Below, one piece after another: positions 63,262-64,000 of a stretch of 64,000 bases of DNA; the first letter of the stretch is position 1, and every line of letters starts with the position of its first letter. The notes below the pieces were generated by a model. That model had not been told where the DNA came from, made no database searches, and saw only the letters and a program-made list of their open reading frames with translations. Where the stretch lies: positions 31,118,145 through 31,182,144 of the forward strand of contig OY755238.1 of assembly GCA_963576725.1 (NCBI GenBank), in the 5' to 3' direction. This DNA comes from Azorinus chamasolen (Eukaryota > Mollusca > Bivalvia > Cardiida > Solecurtidae). A program made the position numbers and the translations under genes.

Positions 63262-64000
63262 AGCTCACCTGAGCCAAAGGCTCAAGGTGAGCTATTGTGA
63301 CCGCCTGTCGTCCGTCGTCCGTCTGTCCGTCTATCCGTCTGTCCATCCGTCCGTCTGTCTGTCCGTTCACTTTTATTTCAAATGACTTCTTCTCCTAAAG
63401 CACTGGGAGGATTTCAACCAAATTTCACAGAAATGTACCTTAGGGTGTCCTCTATCAGGTTTGTTCAAATCATGACCCCCGGGCAAAAAATGGCCCCGCC
63501 CCACTACTTTTACAGGGTTTTTTTTTAAATCTTTAAAAATCTTCTTCTCTGAAACCACAATTTCTAGAGCTTTGATATTTGGTATATAGCATCATCTAAT
63601 GGTCCTTTACCAAGTTTGTTAAAATGATGACCCCCCGGGCCAAAAATGGCTTGTAGTTTTTACATGACTTATAAAGGGAAACCTTTAAAAATCTTTTTGT
63701 CTGAAACCACATAATCTAGAGCTAAGATATTTGGTATGAAGCATCACCTTATATACCACTACCAGGTGTGTTCAAATAATGACCCCTGGGCCAAAAATGG
63801 TCTCACCCTGGGGTTTTATGCTACTTAACATCAGAATCTGTAACACTTAAAAGGTAATTTCCTCACAGTTATTTCCCTTGTCCCATCAACATAGCCATAA
63901 GGGTCAAAGGGAGATAACTGCATTGGAGTTCTAGTACCTTCAGATTAGTGATTCTATTTATAACTATTTATAATAAAATGTTGAAGGTGAATCAGTGTAG
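63262..64000 (+). mobile_element. R1b element, 5' part, running off the window
   Basis: AGCTCACCTGAGCC-aaa-GGCTCAAGGTGAGCT, TATTGTGACCGCCTGTCG and (GTCCGTCT)n are followed by units with AATCTTCTTCTCTGAAACCA, GAGCTTTGATATTTGGTATA, CATCATCTAATGGTCCTTTA and CAAAAAATGGCCCCGCCCC. After about 63850 the units fade (GGGAGATAACTGC at 63915). No 3' end before 64000. Confidence 0.7.

Overview
The window is eukaryotic nuclear DNA, most likely from a bivalve mollusc, probably a heterodont clam or mussel. The call rests on the repeat content: AGCTCACC-type interspersed repeats with GTC-rich microsatellites, 145-175 bp internal tandem arrays, GCAAACAG hairpin MITEs, tRNA-derived SINEs, a Penelope-like element and a CR1-like LINE. 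There is no bacterial gene organisation, no rRNA gene and no CRISPR array. Most open reading frames here are chance products of tandem repeats.

Host gene: four phase-compatible exons on the plus strand (11391-11512, 26759-26918, 52748-52786, 53530-53723) appear to belong to one gene. Exons 1 and 2 together encode a CARD-like death-fold domain. Its introns (15.2 kb, 25.8 kb, 0.7 kb) consist almost entirely of transposable elements. The 5' start and 3' end of the gene are not identified.

Repeat landscape, using local names. R1/R1b (AGCTCACC ends), R2 (ATGTCTCCCC), R3 (ATGCCCCC with GTCCGGAGCATATCTCC units), R4 (ATGCCCCC with CATTGGCCATAACTTTTG units), R5 (ATACGCCCG), R6 (ATACGCCCAC), R7 (TATACCCC), R8 (CAGCTCCCC), R9, R10, R11 (GGGTTTCGG) and R12 (ACCGGGTTTTCC). 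For most of these a common plan can be read: a 5' palindrome after a T-run, a GTC/CTGT microsatellite, an internal tandem array, then a 3' copy of the terminal motif in inverted orientation, a short stem-loop and a final CTCTTGTT or CTAGTT. They insert into T-runs without a target duplication. This fits Helentron-associated non-autonomous elements (the group that includes oyster pearl elements), but that assignment is inference.

Layout: 1-5950 old repeats and MITEs; 5952-10270 R2 with a nested R11; 11.4 kb exon 1; 11.8-13.4 kb intact R2; 14.1-17.0 kb Penelope-like element split by R1; 17.4-23.2 kb nested R8/R4 and TTAA-MITE/R2; 23.2-28.6 kb R1 inside R1, with exon 2 at 26.8 kb; 29.8-34.9 kb a LINE with an inverted 5' half; 35-37.2 kb R7 holding R6; 40.1-43.5 kb R3; 43.7-45.5 kb R1b and R7; 45.5-50.1 kb R12 holding R3 holding R5; 51-52.5 kb R1b/R1; 52.7-53.7 kb exons 3 and 4; 53.8-58.6 kb R7/R4/R9; 58.7-61 kb R10 holding R2 and a SINE; 61.8-63.2 kb a decayed Mutator-like transposase; 63.3 kb to the end R1b.

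All coordinates were read by eye. Element boundaries are good to a few bases where a terminal motif is quoted, and to tens of bases elsewhere.
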